Positions 32,814 through 46,201 of a stretch of DNA of 64,000 bases are shown piece after piece (position 1 is the first letter of the stretch; each line of letters starts with the position of its first letter). The notes below the pieces were generated by a model. The model did no database searches and was not told the DNA's origin. It worked only from the letters and a program-made list of their open reading frames with translations. Origin of the DNA: Adiantum capillus-veneris. Lineage: Eukaryota > Streptophyta > Polypodiopsida > Polypodiales > Pteridaceae. The translations under genes were made by a program, and so were the position numbers. The stretch lies in contig CM043966.1 of the NCBI GenBank assembly GCA_014529385.2, positions 140,666,211-140,730,210 on the forward strand. The letters are read 5' to 3'.

Positions 32814-33814
32814 TGTTGGCGGATCGCCGCGATCGGACGATGTAATGAAGCAAGAACTCAAACCAACATACAATATGTAAATCCGAGGGCGTAGCTGACT
32901 CGACTAGTGCATGGAAACATCGCATGCTATGTCCTAGACGACAAAGCAAGGAGGAGGAAGAGTCACAAATGTCCTACAAGAGAAAAAGATGCAGAAACTG
33001 CAAAAGTCTCCTACAGCGTATCGGGCTCTCTAATGGTCGAATGGACATGAAACAAAGTCCAATCATCATGAAACTTAGGAACCTAGGCCTTAAGACTATG
33101 GGGAATGTGTTTCCGAGCTCAAATCCGACATTTCAAAAAATGGCCTATATGGACAACCGCAATTGCCGCCACACCTAACCTCACTCAAATCGAATGATTG
33201 AGGGCTTGGAAGGCTTAGCTTTACCACCTAGAACCTATGTCTATGATCGGAATCGCAATACACATCACACATAACGCACAATGAGCAAAACACACAAGAG
33301 GGCGACCTAGAGCTTCAACCGCTCATTGCGTCACGTACACACACTCAAAACCAACATCATGATCATCAACATGAAGCTAAGAGCATATAGAAGCAACGTA
33401 TGAAAGGTCTTTGCATTAGCATACCCGTGGGCGAAACTGTGAGCGCCCAGGTGTAGGTGAGCTCTCTTCACCAAGCTCCCAGAAATTACAAGTGAGTTGT
33501 GTGTGAAAAATAGAGCTTTTGGCTTATATACCTACTTACAAAGTGGCTCACAATTGATAATTAGAGCGGGGGTTTGAGATTACTGATCACTGGAGTCCGG
33601 CTATGGCTCATCTAATCATTTACAGGGATTTACAAGGCTTTACGGGCTCGGAACGAGTCCCTTCATTTAAAAATAATCCCGTCATTTAAATTACAACGTC
33701 CGCTCTAGGCGCAAAAATGTTGTACACACATACACATGGGTTTGAAGGGGACTCCTGCTTATCCTATGCTCTTTATCGGCATCTTTGGATGGTCATTCCG
33801 TACTCCCGTCAACA
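32814..33814 (-). repeat. 3' LTR of element G (1001 bp)
   Basis: TG...CA ended. It matches 59467-60461 through most of its length, with numerous single-base differences. It cuts into the RNase H frame of relic C. Confidence 0.9.
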
Positions 33815-33828
33815 CCCCCCCCTTCCTG
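33815..33828 (-). promoter_or_regulatory. Polypurine tract of element G
   Basis: Eight C then TTCCTG on the plus strand, so CAGGAAGGGGGGGG on the minus strand, directly before the LTR. Confidence 0.85.
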
Positions 33829-33861
33829 TTTCTTGTCATCCCCGACAAGACTTGTCTTTGC

Positions 33862-36800
33862 TCAATTGCTTTCCTCGGGGCCGGCTTTCTTCTGCTGCTT
33901 AAGATACTCGTTGAAGGCGAGCATCATCTATTCCAGTTAGTCTTCTTCTTGTGGCCTTAAAATCCTCGAGAATGGATTATCTCGGTCATGAAGCGTGAAG
34001 GCCACAAAACGGGCGAGCAAGTCCTTGCATGCAGACATGAAGACCATGGAATCATACTCGAAGAAGCTTGTATAGAATGCTTCTTCAAATGTCTGCATGT
34101 AGGTGTTTGGCAAGAACATTATGCGGGCAAACAGGCCAAATATTATCTTCATTTTCGGGGTGTCGTTGAGGTTGAACACCAGGCCTTTCATTCCTTCTAG
34201 GAATGTCATCCACCTCAATCTTGTGTGCTCCGTGTTTCTGAAGGTGTTGATGCAAGCAGACAGCATGTGACAGATTTTCAACGTCATTTTGCATGCTATG
34301 GTGCTTGCCCTTCACTTGTCTGATCATTTGAGTGATGGCCTTGCGCATGTATCCAATGGAGGGCTCTTCCTTCCTTCGGCTCACCCTGTGTTCAACTCAC
34401 CGAATACAGGGTAGTTTAGCCAATGCGAATGGTCTTTAATCACCTGTTCAAAATCTTCCCATCTCCTGCGTCTGAGTATGGGGCAAAAAGTCGGGTCGAT
34501 CTGAATATGGAGGGGAGCAAAGGAGTTAATGGTGGCACTTTGTTTGTTCTTTGCCAGATACTCCTCCTTCCATTTTGGTCTGAGATCTTGAAGCTTTGCG
34601 CATCCCACCCACTCAAATCTACTGTGCCATAGGATCCTTCATGGTCTAGCAGCAGCATTGGCATGAACTTCTTCTTGGTTTCAATCATTTCCCATCGTAG
34701 GATGGTGTAGGTTAGGGATGGCTCCTGCATTACTTCTCTGACTCTCTCTGGTGTGAAGAATTTGATGAGATCAGAGGAGAGTAGTGCCTGCTCGAAGAGG
34801 GCATTCCTGGCCACAACCTTCTGTGTGGTGAGCCAATGGTCAAGCACGGCTCGAACTTCTCTGGGTCTTTTTACACCTGGGGTAGTAGATGTCCCTGCCT
34901 CCTCCTACTCTTGTGTGTCGTGGCTGGTGTCTATTAGCTCTGTCTCCGCCTCTTCGACAACTACTACTTCTCCTTTTTCTCTTGGTGTTAGGCTCTGAAT
35001 GCGCTCTACTTTAGACAGTTGTGACAGGAGGTCCAAGACTTCTTTTGTTATGTTCTCCAATGCACTATTTAGGGTCTTTAAGTCCACCTCTTGGTCTTTT
35101 TTTGCTTTGTGTAGGGCTTCCTCCATTGCTGACTTGGATGTTTGTTCTGTTTCGTATTTCTCCCGGAGATTGTCATTTTGTGCACGGAGAGCTGTGACCA
35201 GTTCTTGTTCTATAGACGGAATAAGCATTGGATTCTCTAGGAAGGAATCCAACTGCCTAGCTTGATCCGCTACTCTTCGTTTAAGTGTGTCGATGGCCAC
35301 TTGCTGGCACCAAGCAACCTCCACTGATTCCGTTGCGCTTTTGTGGGCTTGCTCATAAAGTTTTTCTTTATTTTCGAGCGCCAGTTTCGAGCTCTGTGCC
35401 ACACTAGCCTGCAGATCCTTATGAGCCTTCTCGTCTTCATATTGCTTCTGATACTTGTCTCTTTTCTGGCTCATGCGCTCGATCTGGGATTCTCTTCTTT
35501 TTAAATCCTCGAGGAGCGCCATATTCGTCTTTTCTAGCTCTTTGTTAGCCTTGCGCAACTCCTTGGCTTCTTTGTTCCGTGCCTCCACCTCCTTCTCTTT
35601 GTTTTTCAATTTTGTATTAATACTGGCGACGGCCAGGCTAAGATCTGCATTGTTTTCTTGCTCCTTCTCGAGCGCCATGACCGTCCGCAGGTCTTCTTTA
35701 GCTATTTCTTCTGCCAGCTTCCGAATGAGGGCTGACCTAGCTAGGTTTGTAGTGGGGAGTTGAAACTGGGGTGGGATAGAGATTGTTTGGCTGGTGGAGG
35801 CCTCTTCTTCCTTCTTCTCTTCTACCTCTTTCCGTGGACCCAGAGTCATTGGACTTATGTCCGTCATTATTGCATCGGGTGCCACCGGCGCATCTTCTTG
35901 CTTGTCTTCTCTGATTCTTCAAAAAATAGGCGTCATGAGGACCGCCTCCTGTTTGCTTTTCCACCACTCCTACATAATTTTCTTTACGTCCTTGAACACA
36001 GGTTCTTCTTCCAGGCTTGGTGTAGTTGATGTGGAGGGTGTGGCCTCCGTCCCGAGGTTTTCTTGCGTTGTTTGCAAGCCTTCGGGAGGCACACCTGCTC
36101 CCGTTACCTCTTCATTTTTGGTTCGTTCAGCCACAGAGTCAATCATCATGGGGTCTTCTTGCATTTTTAGCAAGCCCTCCGATTGCTCTCCTTGTGTAGA
36201 TGGTTTACCCGTTTCTGTTTCAGTGTGTTCACAGGTACACATTTTGATCCGTTCGGCTTCTGCGGCTTCTTCTTCTGTAATTGGAATTTCTACCGTTAAA
36301 TCCTGTAGGCTGAATCCCATGGCCGCTTTTGCCTCATCATAAGAATATCCGGCCACCATAAGGTCTCCTAGTGTCAAGACTGCCTGCTGTTCTACTGTTA
36401 ATGGCCTTGGTAATATTGGCTCTTCTAGTTGGAAGGCCTCTGGTTTCTCCTTTGTTATCTCTGTTCGTACAAACTCCGGTGTTTCTAACAATGTGATGGG
36501 CTGGAGGGTGGGTGTAGGGCTTGCTGATCTTCATTCTAAAGCAATGTCAATCATAAGTTGCATTGCCCGCTCTCCCTCTATTATGTTAAGTTCTTCTTGC
36601 AAAGGGTGGGAAGTGTTGGATGGCACTTCTTCTTCGTCTTTTTCTTTGTCCTTCTCTTCTGCAGTTGGCTTTTCAATTTCCGGTGTAGGCTCTACTTCTT
36701 TGTTTGTGGTTCCTACTTTCTTAGTCAGCTTTGCCGTTTGCTCTTCCGTTGCCGCAGCTGGTTTCTCTGCCTCCTTGACGGGTGTTTCAATCGGTGTCTC

Positions 36801-37010
36801 AATTGTTACTAGTGGCCTGACATCCATCTTTTTCTTTGTTCTGAGCTCTTTGGGCTTGTTCGTGGCTTCTTCAAGAGCCTTTCTTGCCTTCTTGGCTGCC
36901 TGCTCCAACGCTGCAGGGCTTACGGCCGGTCTTTTGGGTGCTAGCCCCTTTGCTTTGATCCTCTCGCGCATCGTTTCCGCGAGGCTCTTTTTACGTTCTT
37001 CTTTTTGTTC
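33862..37010 (-). pseudogene. Element G ORF3, downstream part: coiled-coil protein of unknown function
   Basis: It continues ORF3 from 46202 after nested element N. It begins EQKEERKKSLAETMRERIKA, runs through Lys/Glu/Pro/Thr-rich segments, then a long heptad-rich coiled coil at about 34950-35750 (KNKEKEVEARNKEAKELRKA) and a C-terminal part with DSMVFMSACKDLLARFVAFT. The end is at TGA 33862-33864, about 50 bp before the purine tract. The main frame is shared by the blocks that start at 37010, 36491, 35885 and 34847, and is broken only by in-frame stops at 36531, 35970, about 35920 and 34905. Frameshifts occur near 34610 and between about 34400 and 34290. I recognise no enzyme motif, signal peptide or membrane span. 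Its place between integrase and the 3' LTR is where some plant elements carry env-like or extra ORFs. Confidence 0.7.
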
Positions 37011-38256
37011 TGATGGGGGCTTTTCACAAGCCAAGCTCCCATACCCCTCTTCTCTCGTCCCCACCCCATGAAAACCCCCTCTTAGGGGGGGAGTGATAAA
37101 AGACATTGGAACCTTGCGGGGTAGCCCATCCCCACCTTGCCTCCTTTTTTCTTCACTGTTGCCCCGCCGTGTGTCCCTTTTCCTCTCCTCCACTCAAAAG
37201 GTCAACCCCCTCTCTCTTCCCCTTGTCCTTTCTCCTTTCTCTCTCCCCTCAAACTACCCCACCTCTCACCAATAATGCATTATAACTCACCAATAATGCA
37301 CCCTAACTCACATGCAACTTACCCTATCTTCCAAAATAGTATACCCCATGCCCTCTTTCTCTCTCCTATCGTATCCCACGACCCAAATACCCCCCTCTCT
37401 CTCTAAAGGGCGCCATATCTCTTGTCTTGTAGCTAAATAACCTTCCCCACACTCACACACGCTCAGTTTCACTGAAAAAGGTGCCCACAGACCCATCCCC
37501 ACCCATTGGTTACCTGATTTTTCTTGTTATCACACACATCTGCACACAGATTCACCTCTGAACACACTCCCCTCTCTCCCCTCTTGTAACTACTTTATTC
37601 TCCATGTCACCTCTCACTTTTTTTCATCAAACCATCTCTCTCTCTTAGTCTCTCTCTCATGAGACTGCTGTTCTGGCACATATACACACAGCCAGACAAG
37701 TGGGGCCCACAGTCACATGGCCTATGTAGATAATGATTTCTTCATATCTAAATTCTAGAATTCCTCCCCCCTCCTCCCCTATATAAAGAGGGGTCACCAT
37801 CACACTAAATACACACACACCATCACCAAAGAGTACACTATGCACTGTGTGTACCTAGTGTGCACACACACACACCCACACCATCACCATCACCGCAATC
37901 ACCATGCTCGTCTTGAGCATGACCTCTACACCCTTGGGCTATGGAAGATGAAGGGAAACTAAATGAAGGATGATGGCCATAACCCTCGTGCGAGTCTTCG
38001 CCATCAACTCCCACCTATCTGCCATGTGCTCTACCACACTCTCCCTTCTCATTCCCCTACCCTATGCTCCCCATTTCATCGCCTTATTCTCTAAATAAAG
38101 CTTGAGGTTTTGTGAGTATGTTTTCTTGCAATGTTTTGCCCATGTGAGGTGTGCGGAATCGCCACCTAGTCTTGTGTTTGGAGTGAGCTTGTGTATGTGT
38201 GAAGGGTGTGCGGATTTGCCATCCTTTTGTGGTGCCTAAGTACTAAGCCGCTATAC

Positions 38257-38311
<55 letters not shown>

Positions 38312-38521
38312 TGATCTCATTCCCTTTCCTCTTCATCATTACTCCCAATCATCCATCTCTCTTGGATGAAAACTTTGTTATGGTGGTGTGTTGTTTGCGT
38401 CCTAGCCGCTGAAGCTAGGTGGTGCCCCCTGTTTGCTTTACCATGAGAGGCTCGAGGCGCGCCATTCGGTCCCCGGTGTTTTAGAGGCCGTCGGGGTTCG
38501 GGGTTCGCTTTGCTCCTGTCA
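37011..38521 (+). repeat. 5' LTR of element N (1511 bp)
   Basis: Matches 44654-46201. TATATAAAGAGGGG near 37781 is the likely core promoter and AATAAAG near 38093 a likely polyadenylation signal. A CT tract of about 49 bp lies at 38260-38308. Confidence 0.93.
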
Positions 38522-38523
38522 TT

Positions 38524-38541
38524 TGGTGCCCCCACTGAGGA
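38524..38541 (+). promoter_or_regulatory. Probable primer binding site of element N
   Basis: TGGTGCCCCCACTGAGGA starts 2 bp after the LTR end. The TGG start fits a tRNA CCA end; I cannot name the tRNA. Confidence 0.6.
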
Positions 38542-38594
38542 TCTTTTCATGAAACCCTTCAGTTTACAAGACTGAAACCCCTAAACTATTGTGA

Positions 38595-39018
38595 ATGGAT
38601 GAATGGCTAGTAGGATTTGCTAATTGGACGACAGAAGAAGAAGAGCTCCAAGCACAACTAGACGAACTCCGCATTTCCATCGAAGCTCGAGTGCCAGGCG
38701 TAACAGTAATCGATTTGCAGTGGGAGAGTCAACCAACACGCCAAACCCAGTGGATATACATAGGCCAAGTGCCGAGAAGAAGAAGGAGAAGGTCGAAACC
38801 ATGTCTGCAACCTACAACCAACCCACAACAACAAAATGGAAGGAGCTCTATACAATAGAGAATCAACACTATTCTACTTTGAGAATCGGGTAACTCAAGT
38901 CACCGAGGTAATTATCACAGTCAGTTTTCAAGTCGCACCTGATGCTGCAGCACAGATAACGGAATCATTGGCTCACACTCTCACTAGAGAAACTAGGGAT
39001 CTACTGAGTTTGTTTTAG
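38595..39018 (+). pseudogene. Decayed small ORF in the leader of element N
   Basis: It opens MDEWLVGFANWTTEEEELQA at 38595. Protein-like sequence continues in other frames (IHRPSAEKKKEKVETMSATY near 38750, then FQVAPDAAAQITESLAHTLT near 38950), as if two indels had broken one short gene or a Gag N-terminal extension. Function unknown. Confidence 0.35.
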
Positions 39019-39379
39019 GAAAGAACACCACCCTCTCCCACAAGCTTGGATAGTGACTAAGCACCTCTAAGCTTCACATGAATCAGTACAACCTACCTGA
39101 AGACATATCACATATACCAACACGTGTACGCTCAATCAAGGTGATACTGGATTTGAAGTCTCACTACCAGCATGTCATTGACACCATGCTGGGTGGGGAG
39201 CAATTTTTTGAGGTTCTAGCATCAGATCAACCATTTGTCCTACCTTTGGTACAAGGCAATGTACCGTTTGAAGTTTTAATCTATGTCCTAGTATAAGAGG
39301 CTATACACGCCTCCTTATAAAGAAGAAAAAAACTTTTGCAAGTTAAGCAGTGTGTCTTTCTAGCTCTCTCTCAGTAATC

Positions 39380-40631
39380 ATGGCAAGTGTAGCATTTCCA
39401 ACATTTAAAGGAAAGAAGGGGGAGGATTTGGTAAAAGACTTCCTAAATGACTTTGAAGTAGCATGTGTAGTGAGCAACAAAGATACAGATGAATCCCGGG
39501 TTAGAATCTTTAAGCATCTCATGAAGCTAGAAGCTAGATCATGGTACAATGCACTTCCACAAGCAACCAAGGATGACTGGGAACCCTTAAAAACCGCTTT
39601 TAAGCGGCGCTTTGGCGGAGGTACCACTTCAGAAAATTTGTGGGACAAGTTGAGAGACTTGAAGCAGGAGGGTCTTTTAGAATATGCCACCTATGAGTCC
39701 AAATTTGTGGATTTGTGGGAACGGTGGGTTGAGTCACTGGCAAGGGGGGAAGCTGCACCCGATTTCCTAAAAAAAGATCGGTTCACGCATGGCTTATGGC
39801 CGCTTCTCAAGGAGAAGGTGAATGGTAGATTCCCGGCTACGTACGAGTTAGCCGTTGAGATTGCTCGCCTTAAGGACAAGAAGCTGCGAATGAAAGCCAA
39901 AGAAACCGAGTCAACAGAAGCAGGAACATCGCGTCGACCAGCAACTACAACAACCACTATACCACCACCACCGGCTCTTGGGGTGAGAGATGACCAACAA
40001 GATATGTTGGCCCATATTACTGACCAACTGCAGAATTTTTCTGTCCACTTAATACAGCAAGGGAGGAGTCAAGAAAGAGATCAAGACCCTAGAAGAGCAC
40101 GACGACAAAACAGGGAGTATCATTGCTACAACTGCGGAGAAGACGGTCATGGTATGTACTACTGTCCCAAACCACGACAAAACTATAATAGAGGAGGTAG
40201 GAGGAACCAATTGTCACCCCCTAGAGAAAGAACACCCCCACCCCGAGCACCACCCCCACCAACACAAATTCTACGTCCACCCCAGACACCACTACAAGCA
40301 TCCATCCCACCTCTTCCACCAGCCCCACCACCTGATCGCCCTGTAAACATCATAAGGTTAGAAGAGAAAGGAAAAGCCGTAGTAGTGGATCCACCCAGAG
40401 AAAAGGAGAGGGACAAGGGTAAGGAGAAGGTAACCTTTTTAGAACCACTTGAAGCCATGACTGTGAAAAGAGCTAGGAGGGAGAAAGCTACACAATCAGA
40501 TGATGAGAGAAGCATGAGAGGAGAAACTAGCAAGAGGCCATCCAAGCCACGACGGAAATTGGGCATCACCGACTTCCAGCTAGGGGAAAGTTCTAAGCCC
40601 TATGATCTAACATTGGATGTGGCAGAGCAAA
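39380..40631 (+). CDS. gag: Gag of element N
   Basis: ATG at 39380 opens MASVAFPTFKGKKGEDLVKD, followed by a capsid-type segment (YNALPQATKDDWEPLKTAFK, LWDKLRDLKQ). A polyproline stretch comes next, then a canonical CX2CX4HX4C knuckle at 40124-40165 and a long proline-rich and basic tail. It would form the particle and bind genomic RNA. Homology to element A shows the natural protein runs on into pol. At about 40625-40632 the frame shifts by one base, after which KITWPQLLHL-type sequence continues in another frame. The open frame itself runs on to 40672 with unrelated residues. Confidence 0.88.
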
Positions 40632-43600
40632 GATTACATGGCCACAGTTGCTACATCTTGTACCTAAAGTAAGGCGACAATGGTCTAAAATGGTAAGTAC
40701 AAGACGCTCCAAAACAAAGGTAGCCGGAGAAATTTCGGGATGCAACATGGATGACATCCTTCCAATTGTCGACGTAAACATAAAAGGAAAGAGGGTTGGA
40801 AAAACCTACATTGATGGAGGTGCACAAATCTGTGTAATGAGCGAAGCTATGATGCTTCGATTAGGGCTCGAGGTTGACAAGCCTTCTCCATGCAAGGCAA
40901 AGATGGCAAACAACGCAAAAGTAAAGTGTGTGGGTATGGTAAGTGCCGTGAAAATCAAAGCTTTCAACACTAAGGTAGAGGTAGATGTTTTTGTAATGCC
41001 TACTAAGGGGGAGGGGTATCCACTAATTTTGGAAAGGCCATGGTTGATGGCCATGAAGGCAAAACAGGACTGGGGTACTGGCCTTCTACGCATGACCGGT
41101 AAGAAAGGGGAGACAATCTACTACGACATGAGGATTGGCAAGCAGAAGCAAATGAATCTGGAAACATCGGCAGATGAAACCACTAGCGAATCTTCCAGTT
41201 CTGAGGAGGAGACCACATCCACCGATGAAACTGACAGCTCCATTGATGTGATGGGTATCATTATGAAGGATCCACAAAGGGTAAGCATAACTGGTGATCC
41301 ATCACCAAAAGGGAAACCCAATGAAGAGGAGAGAAAATCACCTGGCCTAGGAGGAATTAGGTTGAAGGGTATGTTGTCTACGGAATTAACACTTGAGGAG
41401 AAAGATAGTTTTTTGCAAATGTTGATGGGATTTCCTAACCTGTTCATTGACAACTATGAAAGAATCACAGACATTACAGTGGTGGAACATCATATTAAGC
41501 TGAAGGAAGGGGTAAAACCAGTTGTGCAAAAGCTATGACGACTCGGGGTCATACAAGAAAAGGCACTCTTGGCCGAGGTAAGGAAACTGTTGGAGGCGGG
41601 ATTCATCTATCCTGTAGAAAACTCAGAATGGGTGTCACCCGTAGTGGTGACGCCTAAAAAGAATGGTAAGTGGAGGGTCTGTGTTGACTACAAACCACTA
41701 AATGCAACTACAAAGAGAGACCACTTTCCTCTCCCTTTCTTGGATAAAATTCTGAATGAAGTAGCGGGTTTTGAATGCTATACCGTCTGTGATGGTTATT
41801 CTAGATACTTTCAAATACGCATAGCCTTGGAAGATCAGCTAAAAACCACTTTTATCACACCATGGGGTTGTTTTGCATACAGGGTTATGCCATTTGGTCT
41901 CACAAATGCACCTGCCACATTCCAAAGATATGTCACATATGTTTTTCAACCGTTCTTTGGAACATCCATAAGAGTGTTCATTGATGATTTTTGTATATAT
42001 AGCTCCCGTATTTCACATTTAGAAAAGGTAACTGAAGGTTTGGCCAGGTTGCAGTGCCTAGGTGGGCAACTTAATGTCGATAAATGTCACATTGGGGAGA
42101 GCAAAGTCATTCTACTAGGCCATGAAATTTCAGCAAGAGGTATCAACGCCAACCCAAGTAAGGTGTCCGCACTCATAGCCCTACCTTCACCAACGACCGC
42201 ACGTCAACTGGTCTCTTTTCTACAGAAGGTGAGGTACTTAAGTAGATTCATACATCTACTATCACAACTTGTTCTACCAATGCAACAACTCACTCAAAGA
42301 TCAACTTTCACTTGGGACGAGGAAAGCGAACATCACTACAACAAGGTAAAGGAGGTCTTAGCCACTCTGCCAACTATCTCACCACCTAAGTGGGATGAAA
42401 AATTCTATGTCACCTCAAGTGTTGGTGATGACTCATTGGGGGCTGTGCTACTCCAAAAGGATACGACGACATCTTTCATGAGGCCAATCTACTTCTCTAG
42501 TCGAATGATGACAGCAGGAGAGAAAGGTTTCACCCATGTGGAACACTTAGTCCTAGCTCTTAGATTTGCAACTACAAAGTTTAGGTCATATTTTCTGCCT
42601 AAGCAATTTGTGATTCTAACCACGGATGAAATATTTCCCTATGTTGTACAACACATGGATGTGTCTTCTAGAATTACTAAATGGCTAGTTCGTCTGCAAG
42701 AGTTTGACTACACGGTACAAGTAGAAAGCACGACAAGGGCAAGTTTGGGGGGACTCATGACCTACCAAGTCTTTGAAGGGAAGGAGAAGCAATCTAATGA
42801 AGGAGAAGTCCGATTACCTCCAGTACCACCGATGGTAGAAGGAGCATACTCTCTCTACTTTGATGGATCCTACAAGCGAGCGTCCGACAAAGCAGCTGCA
42901 GGCATAGTGGTCTTTGATGACAAAGGGACAAAGGTATTTTCGTTGGGCCAATTGTTAGATTCACATTCTAACAATGAAGCTGAGTATGCAACACTAACCA
43001 AGGGTCTACAATGGTGCGTCTCACAAGGTGTACAACGCCTTAATGTATTTGGGGATGCTCTACTTCTGGTAAGGCAAGTAAATGGAGCATGGACATGCAA
43101 GAATCCTAGTTTAAGGACTCACTTAAGTGGTGTAAAAACCTTGTTGGGCAAGTTTGAATAAGTTCAAATACACCATATCCCAAGGGCTCAAAACCAAGAA
43201 GCGAATGCCCTAGCAAGTGAAAGACTACAGGAAGTGGTGGTTGGAGCAATAAAACTAAAGCTCCCTCTATTTCAAGGAAGTGATGCCTTGCCTGACATCA
43301 TGCATTTTTTGGAAACAGGGGAATGCCCATCAGATTTAACAAAGGGACAGAAGTAATGGCTGACGCGGAAGGCCGCAAGGTATCCACTCATCAATGACGG
43401 TTTGTATTGTAAGGGTAAGGACCAAATACTTAGGAAGGTCCCTCTCTCTCAGGAAATCACGGGAGTAGTTGCTAGTTGTCACGACGGGGTTTGTGGTGGT
43501 CACTTTGCCCTAGACATAACAAGTAGGAAAATCTTGCAGGCAGGCTTCATATGGCCTAGCCTCAACCGTGATGTACACCACTGGTGCAAAACGTGTAAGT

Positions 43601-44529
43601 TGTGTCAAAAGGCCGGCACTAGGTCACTTATGCCTGAACCATAGACACCTATTCTCTCATATGGCCCATTTGAAAAATGGGGTATCGATGCCATTGGGCT
43701 ATTACCTAGGGCCAACTCAAGAAAATTCTACATTATCATGGGGGTCGACTACATGACTAGATGGGCAGAGGCTACAGCCACCACTAGAAGCACAGCGATA
43801 GAGGTAGCTAAATTTATCTACGAGCACATATGCTGTAGGTTTGGCACACCTTCAGAGATCATCTCTAATAGAGGGCCAGGTTTCAGAGCAGACTTGGTAG
43901 GAGAATTAATGCAGAAACTGGGCATTACAAGGAGGCACTCTTCACCATATTACCCTCAATGTAATGGCCTAGTTGAAAAGGTAAATGGAATGGTTTCTAA
44001 AATTATTACCAAGCAGGTAAACAATCATCGTGGAGACTGGGATAAGTATCTACTACCAGCTTTATGGGCCTACAGAACTTCATTTCGTACATCCTTGGGA
44101 TTCACACCGTATCATCTAGTATTTGGTAAGGAAGAAATCTTGCCCATTGAAGTGCAACTACAAAGTCTTAGAGTAATGGCAAACCAGCTTCAAAAGCCCA
44201 ACATGCATTTGAGAGATCACATCATCAACTTGGAAAGACTACAGCTGGACAGAGAAGAAGCAATAAATTATTATGCAGCACAAGCAGAGCATAGATGGCT
44301 TAGCTTTAACGAGCATCTCCGGAAAAAAGAATTGAAGAAAGGAATGTTGGTGCTCCGCTATGACAATCGCTTCGACACGCGCAAGGATAAGAAACTCCTA
44401 CTCCTATGGGAAGGTCCTTTCATCGTCAGGAAAAAGTATGCCAATGGAAGCTACCAGCTTATGGAGGCTGATGGAAAACTTCATAATACCAGGGTAAATG
44501 GTTGGCGACTTAAACCTTATTTTCTTTGA
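40632..44529 (+). pseudogene. pol: Pol of element N (PR-RT-RH-aRH-IN) with four nonsense codons
   Basis: One frame runs from about 40632 to the TGA at 44527-44529, interrupted by TGA 41536-41538, TAA 43159-43161, TAA 43354-43356 and TAG 43642-43644. Protease has IDGGAQI near 40810. RT has FIDD near 41980 and FGLTNAPATFQ. The first RNase H is near 42400-42770. The archaeal-type second RNase H at 42840-43240 begins LYFDGSYKRASDKAAAGI, with NNEAEY and FGDALL; its last acidic position reads NQEANA, Asp to Asn. The integrase zinc motif lies at about 43480-43610, followed by a catalytic core with WGIDAIG and NGLVEKVNG; in the second Asp motif Asp is replaced by Asn (SNRGPGF). It is closely related to element A pol but inactive as written. 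Confidence 0.92.
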
Positions 44530-44636
44530 TTTGACTAGGCTCCACCTATTGACATTCCAGATGAGGACACACCATCAGCCACCACCTCCGACGATAATGA
44601 TCAAACAGATGAGCTAGAGACATGAATGCCTCTAGC

Positions 44637-44653
44637 CAAAAGGGGAGGGCTAA
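44637..44653 (+). promoter_or_regulatory. Polypurine tract of element N
   Basis: AAAAGGGGAGGGCTAA abuts the LTR start TGATGGGG at 44654. Confidence 0.85.
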
Positions 44654-46201
44654 TGATGGGGGCTTTTCACAAGCCAAGCTCCCATACCCCTCTTCTCTCG
44701 TCCCCATCCCATGAAAACTCCCTCTTAGGGAGGGAGTGATAAAAGGAATTGGAAAAAGTAAGAAAAAATAAAGTATGATTATGTAAATATATGAGAAAGG
44801 TAAAATAGGCCACCTCATGCCTGCGGGGTAGCCCATCCCCACCTTGCCTCCTTTTTCTTCACTGTTGCCTCGCCGGGTGTCCCTTTTCCTCTCCTCCACT
44901 CAAAAGGTCAACCCCCTCTCTCTTTCCCTTGTCCTTTCTCCTTTCTCTCTTCCCTCAAGCTATCCCACCTCTCACCAATAATGCATTCTAACTCATCAAT
45001 AATGCACCCTAACTCACATGCAACTTACCGTATCTTCCAAAATAGTATACCCCATCCCCCCTTTCTCTCTCCTATCATATCCCATGACCCAAATACCCCC
45101 CTCTCTCTCTAAAGGGTGCCATGTCTCTTGTCTTGTAGCTAAATAACCTCCCCCACACTCACACACACTCAGTTTCTCTGAAAAAGGTGCCCACAGACCC
45201 ATCCCCACCCAGTGGTTACCTGATTTTTCTTGTGTTCACACACATCTGCACACAGATTCACCTCTGAACACACTCCCCTCTCTCCCCTCTTGTAATTACT
45301 TTATTCTCCATGTCACCTCTCACTTTTTTTCATCAACCCATCTCTCTCTCTTAGTCTCTCTCTCATGAGACTGCTGTTCTGGCACATATACACACAGCCA
45401 GACAAGTGGGGCCCACAGTCACATGGCCTATGTAGATAATGATTTCTTCATTTCTAAATTCTAGAATTCCTCCCCCCTCCTCCCCTATATAAAGAGGGGT
45501 CACCATCACACTAAATACACACACACCATCACCAAAGAGTACACTATGCACTGTGTGTGCCTAGTGCACACACACACACCCACACCATCACCATCACCGC
45601 AATCACCATGCTCGTCTTGAGCATGACCTCTACACCCTTGGGCTATGGAAGATGAAGGGAAACTAAATGAAGGATGATGGCCATAACCCTCGTGTGAGTC
45701 TTCGCCATCAACTCCCACCTATCCGCCATGTGCTCTACCACGCTCTCCCTTCTCATTCCCCTACCCTATGCTCCCCATTTCATCGCCTTATTCTCTAAAT
45801 AAAGCTTGAGGTTTTGTGAGTATGTTTTCTTGCAATGTTTTGCCCATGTGAGGTGTGCGGAATCGCCACCTAGTCTTGTGTTTGGAGTGTGTATGTGTGA
45901 AGGGTGTGCGGATTCGCCATCCTTTTGTGGTGCCTAAGTACTAAGCCGTTATACCCCCTCCCTCACTCTCTCTCTCTCTCTCTCTCTCACTTGATCTCAT
46001 TTCCTTTCCTCTTCATCATTACTCCCAAGCATCCATCTCTCTTGGATGAAAAATTTGTTATGGTGGTGTGTTGTTTGCGTCCTAGCTGCTAAAGCTAGGT
46101 GGTGCCCCCTATTTGCTTTACCATGACAGGCTCGAGGCGCGCCATTCGGTCCCCGGTGTTTTAGAGGCCGTCGGGGTTTGGGGTTCGCTTTGCTCCCGTC
46201 A
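44654..46201 (+). repeat. 3' LTR of element N (1548 bp)
   Basis: Matches 37011-38521. It has about 64 bp of A/T-rich sequence at 44744-44812 that the 5' LTR lacks and a shorter CT tract (about 24 bp at 45966-45989). Confidence 0.93.

Larger units (their letters stand above)
37011..46201 (+). mobile_element. Element N: full-length Tat-like Ty3/gypsy retrotransposon nested in ORF3 of G
   Basis: It is 9191 bp, with LTRs of 1511 and 1548 bp (TGATGGGGGC ... GTCA), a purine tract at 44637-44653 and gag-pol between. GTTC is duplicated at 37007-37010 and 46202-46205; the next base (T) also agrees if the LTR is taken to start one base later, which would give 5 bp. Taking out the element and one duplicate leaves the G ORF3 frame continuous across the junction. 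It is related to element A by gag, pol and LTR features, but pol here carries four nonsense codons. Confidence 0.93.

Noticed and set aside
34753-37071. Long plus-strand Ser-rich open frames opposite ORF3
   Set aside because: They are antisense shadows of the biased ORF3 codons; the minus-strand frame is longer and continuous across the N insertion.
37093-38412. Short open frames inside the LTRs of element N
   Set aside because: They lie in LTR sequence, are rich in simple repeats and are not maintained between the two LTRs.
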